This document shows positions 62,183-64,000 of a stretch of DNA of 64,000 nt, piece after piece (position 1 is the stretch's first letter; each line of letters starts with the position of its first letter). The notes beneath the pieces were generated by a model. It saw only the letters and a program-made list of their open reading frames with translations. It was not told where the DNA came from and searched no databases. Origin of the DNA: Epilithonimonas hispanica (GTDB lineage Bacteria; Bacteroidota; Bacteroidia; Flavobacteriales; Weeksellaceae); the NCBI RefSeq assembly GCF_003385395.1, contig NZ_QNUG01000016.1, forward strand, positions 25,520 through 89,519, read 5' to 3'. The translations under genes and the position numbers were made by a program.

Positions 62183-62237
62183 GGAGTATGTACGGGGTAT
62201 GTATGGCGTATGTACGGAGTATCTCCGGAGTGTGTAA
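62183..62237 (+). repeat. 11-bp tandem repeat GGAGTATGTAC, five units
   Basis: Successive 11-mers GGAGTATGTAC, GGGGTATGTAT, GGCGTATGTAC, GGAGTATCTCC and GGAGTGTGTAA run head to tail, with a vestige just before. The period is close to one helical turn, so the same face of the DNA is repeated. It is non-coding by position. Confidence 0.75.
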
Positions 62238-62619
62238 CGCAAAATATTCTCCCATGATTTGAGAATCTTGCAAAAAGAAGTCCGTTTTCGGGGCCGAATC
62301 GATTGGATAATCTTATTGTTTTGTGAGTTTTAAATGAATAATTATCTGATTATCATTTGTTTGTAAAGAAAGATGCGCTGTTGTATGTGTTAAAGTGTCA
62401 GTTGCGAAGGCCGGCTAAAAAGGTAAGAGAAAGCTGTTTTAATTATTTTTTATAGCATTACTTTAACCATTGCGCATTTCATATAGTTTGCAGAGAAAAT
62501 GCGAAACTAAATTACTAATATTCTATATAAAATACGCAACAAACTATCAGTGTAAAACACTCTTCTTTAAAGAGTTTTAAACAAATATAGAAAAATATCC
62601 ATTATATGATAAACTTTCG

Positions 62620-62627
62620 TATATTTG
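62620..62627 (+). promoter_or_regulatory. -7 box of the thioredoxin-family gene
   Basis: TATATTTG is an exact TAnnTTTG. Transcription would begin at about 62634, inside the left 14-bp inverted repeat. No consensus -33 TTTG lies 19-21 bp upstream. Confidence 0.55.
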
Positions 62628-62631
62628 GGTG

Positions 62632-62645
62632 TTACCTGCAAGCAT
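62632..62645 (+). repeat. left 14-bp inverted repeat of a one-gene cassette
   Basis: TTACCTGCAAGCAT is the reverse complement (13 of 14) of ATGCCTGCAGGTAA at 63791-63804 on the other side of the thioredoxin-family gene. Confidence 0.7.
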
Positions 62646-62672
62646 ATATTAACCGCAGATAAAAAATTGACG

Positions 62673-63791
62673 ATGAACAAAATAATAACTTTACTGCTGA
62701 CATTTTTTTGCTTTGTAGCAAATGCACAAAAAAACTTCAAAATTTCTGGAATTTTACGTGGATTTGAAGAAAATTCCCTCGTGAAAATTGATAGAGAAAA
62801 TATTACTTTAGACAGTTGTCGGATAAAAAACGGAAAATTTGAACTCACGGGAAATTTAGAACAATCGCCTTCTTCTGTTTATTTGGTTATTAAAAACGGA
62901 AAAGATTGGGTTTACAGTTCTTTTTTCATTGGAAACGAAAACATTACAATCGATGCGAAAATTGAAGATTTTCCACATAGCGTAAAAACCAAAGGCTCAA
63001 AATATGATGATTTGAGATACAATTATACATTACTTAGGAAAGAACTAAATATTGAAAGAAATAAGTATTTGAAAGAAATGCTTACGCTTCGAGAACAAAA
63101 AAAATGGAATGATAGTCTGCAAAATGAATATTGGGGAAAATCTGAGCCATTTGGAAAAATCACGATCATTGACCGAAAATTGGACGAAATTCAAAAAGAC
63201 TTTATTGCAAAAAATTTAAATTCTTACTACGCTCTTTATCTTTTGGAAATGTCAAAAACTCAATATTCTAAAGCTGAGCTTTCCAATCTTGTTTCCCAAC
63301 TAAATCCGAACTTCAAAAAAACGATTTATGCAAAATCAATCAGTTCGCATATTAAAAATCCTGACTTGAAAATCGGCGACAAATTCTATAATTTTTTGGC
63401 GTTAGATTCACAAAATAAAAAAGTAAATTTTTCAGATTATTTTGACGGAAAATACGTTTTATTGGATTTCTCAACTTTATTTTGTGGATTTTGCCAACAA
63501 GCAATTCCTGAACTCGAAAAAATTAAAAAAGTTCAAAACGATAAGTTGGAAATTGTAACATTTTATGTTGACGAAAGCCAAAAAGGTTTTGAAGGGTTAT
63601 CAGAAAAACACAGCGAAAATTGGAATATTCTTTGGGATAAAAAAGGCAGGTTGAGTGATACTTACGCCAAATATAAAGTGTTTGGGACACCAACTTTTTA
63701 TTTGTTCAGTCCCGACGGAAGTTTAGTACAAAAATTTGATGGGTTTTACGAAGATTTATCCGAACAAATTGAAAAAGCGTTGAGTAAATAA
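62673..63791 (+). CDS. TlpA/thioredoxin-family protein with a DUF4369 domain
   Basis: A 372-residue exported protein: signal peptide to about residue 18 (FVANAQ); a DUF4369 beta-rich domain (about 20-110); a helical linker (about 110-225) with many charged residues; and a C-terminal thioredoxin-like domain (about 230-372) with active site CGFC (Cys271, Cys274) and the cis-proline in FGTPTFYLF. It should act as a periplasmic thiol-disulphide oxidoreductase. I start at 62673 (MNKII), not at the upstream TTG, which lies inside the promoter. Flanking inverted repeats and terminators make it look like a self-contained cassette. Confidence 0.87.
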   Translation: MNKIITLLLTFFCFVANAQKNFKISGILRGFEENSLVKIDRENITLDSCRIKNGKFELTGNLEQSPSSVYLVIKNGKDWVYSSFFIGNENITIDAKIEDFPHSVKTKGSKYDDLRYNYTLLRKELNIERNKYLKEMLTLREQKKWNDSLQNEYWGKSEPFGKITIIDRKLDEIQKDFIAKNLNSYYALYLLEMSKTQYSKAELSNLVSQLNPNFKKTIYAKSISSHIKNPDLKIGDKFYNFLALDSQNKKVNFSDYFDGKYVLLDFSTLFCGFCQQAIPELEKIKKVQNDKLEIVTFYVDESQKGFEGLSEKHSENWNILWDKKGRLSDTYAKYKVFGTPTFYLFSPDGSLVQKFDGFYEDLSEQIEKALSK

Positions 63792-63804
63792 TGCCTGCAG
63801 GTAA
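63791..63804 (+). repeat. right 14-bp inverted repeat of the cassette
   Basis: ATGCCTGCAGGTAA begins on the last base of the stop codon. In RNA it would pair with the predicted 5' end of the same transcript. Confidence 0.7.
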
Positions 63805-63811
63805 TAGCTAA

Positions 63812-63846
63812 GTTTTCGTTGCGTGCGAAGCACGAACAATGAAAAC
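63812..63846. repeat. 35-bp imperfect palindrome after the thioredoxin-family gene
   Basis: GTTTTC, TTG and GTGC on the left pair with GCAC, CAA and GAAAAC on the right, with GAA as apical loop and small bulges. It lies 7 bp past the right inverted repeat. The bulged shape recalls a folded recombination site, but integron core sequences were not found. Confidence 0.55.
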
Positions 63847-63858
63847 CCTGTTGAACGG

Positions 63859-63876
63859 AAGCTTCGGGAGCTTTTT
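63859..63876 (+). terminator. short terminator-like hairpin
   Basis: AAGCT, TCGGG, AGCTT followed by TTT; a 5-bp stem, probably weak alone. Confidence 0.4.
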
Positions 63877-63931
63877 GCTGGGTATTTTCCCACACTATGG
63901 GTTTATCGTAAAATTTTTAGAAAATATTTCA

Positions 63932-63957
63932 AGAGAACAGGGCGTTCTCTTTTTTTT
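63932..63957 (+). terminator. intrinsic terminator
   Basis: AGAGAAC, AGGGC loop region, GTTCTCT, then T7: the strongest stop signal after the thioredoxin-family gene, 140 bp past its stop codon. Confidence 0.8.
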
Positions 63958-64000
63958 AGGCATTCGTTTTTGGCGAACTTTGTCGGTTTTATCGTGTTTT

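Larger units (their letters stand above)
62016..62672. other. 657-bp spacer between mutS2 and the thioredoxin-family gene
   Basis: No gene supported. It contains an 11-bp tandem repeat (62183-62237), a GC-richer patch (GGGGCCGAATCGATTGG near 62290), a weak hairpin (CACTCTT, CTTT, AAAGAG near 62554-62576), and the promoter plus left inverted repeat of the thioredoxin-family gene. The stretch 62240-62550 shows no pattern I can name. Confidence 0.6.

Noticed and set aside
62625..62672. TTG start for the thioredoxin-family protein
   Set aside because: The TTG lies within the -7 box, and the ATG at 62673 begins a proper signal peptide.
62567..64000. Integron attC site and gene cassette
   Set aside because: The 35-bp palindrome lacks the GTTRRRY/RYYYAAC core pair and no tyrosine integrase is in the window; kept only as a cassette-like layout.
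1..64000. tRNA, rRNA or CRISPR arrays
   Set aside because: No T-loop-like GGTTCGAATCC strings, rRNA segments or regularly spaced repeat-spacer arrays were noticed on reading both strands.

Overview
The window reads as chromosome of a low-GC flavobacterium, most like Chryseobacterium or a near relative (Weeksellaceae, Bacteroidota). The support is an N-succinyl/acetyl-ornithine carbamoyltransferase (argF') inside the arginine cluster, promoters of the Bacteroidota TAnnTTTG type, a remnant of a type IX secretion sorting domain, Flavobacteria-like protein sequences throughout, and AT-rich spacers full of short dispersed repeats. No rRNA, tRNA, prophage or CRISPR array was seen.

Layout. 1-3426 (minus): a partial membrane protein, a small membrane protein, an MHS-type MFS transporter and an outer-membrane porin. 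3541-3957 (minus): a stand-alone zinc-ribbon/HTH protein resembling the N-terminal part of IS1-type transposases, divergent from the arginine genes. 4119-13009 (plus): arginine biosynthesis in the order GNAT (candidate acylglutamate synthase), argG, argC, argD, argF', argB, argE, argH, closed by a convergent Lrp/AsnC regulator. 13681-19290 (plus): an apparent leader peptide plus attenuator, pyrB, carA and carB, so the makers and both users of carbamoyl phosphate are neighbours. 19373-25676: a lipoprotein, a decayed type IX sorting domain, a LacI-type regulator, a DUF2807 protein, an S41 protease, grpE and dnaJ. 25819-38506: a frameshifted DinB-like gene, an ABC ATPase with a large membrane partner, ada, small enzymes, a HipA-like kinase with a DUF3037 partner, a flavin oxidoreductase, pnuC, an amino-acid permease and a BNR-repeat protein.

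39381-49806 (minus) is the most unusual block. It holds three ATP-grasp-type ligases, a YbdK/GCS2 carboxylate-amine ligase, a class I glutamine-amidotransferase-like protein, two alpha/beta-hydrolase esterases, an M17 leucyl aminopeptidase and two unknown proteins, with a toxin-antitoxin pair (toxin frameshifted) lodged inside. It looks like a route that builds and processes a small peptide or amide-linked metabolite; the product is unknown.

50038-62015 holds a GH43-like secreted glycosidase, a thioesterase, dnaA, a low-molecular-weight phosphatase, a dicarboxylate/amino-acid symporter, an RsmI-like methyltransferase, an AI-2E-type permease, a DUF1684 protein, a zinc alcohol dehydrogenase and MutS2. 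The last 2 kb carry an 11-bp tandem repeat and a single thioredoxin-family gene flanked by a 14-bp inverted repeat, laid out like a cassette.

Spacers are strongly patterned. At least nine short repeat families occur. One forms the 5' leaders of argC, argF' and argH; another is a mosaic hairpin element present five times. Three genes (DinB, ParE-type toxin, sorting-domain remnant) carry single frameshifts, which may be real decay or base-calling errors.
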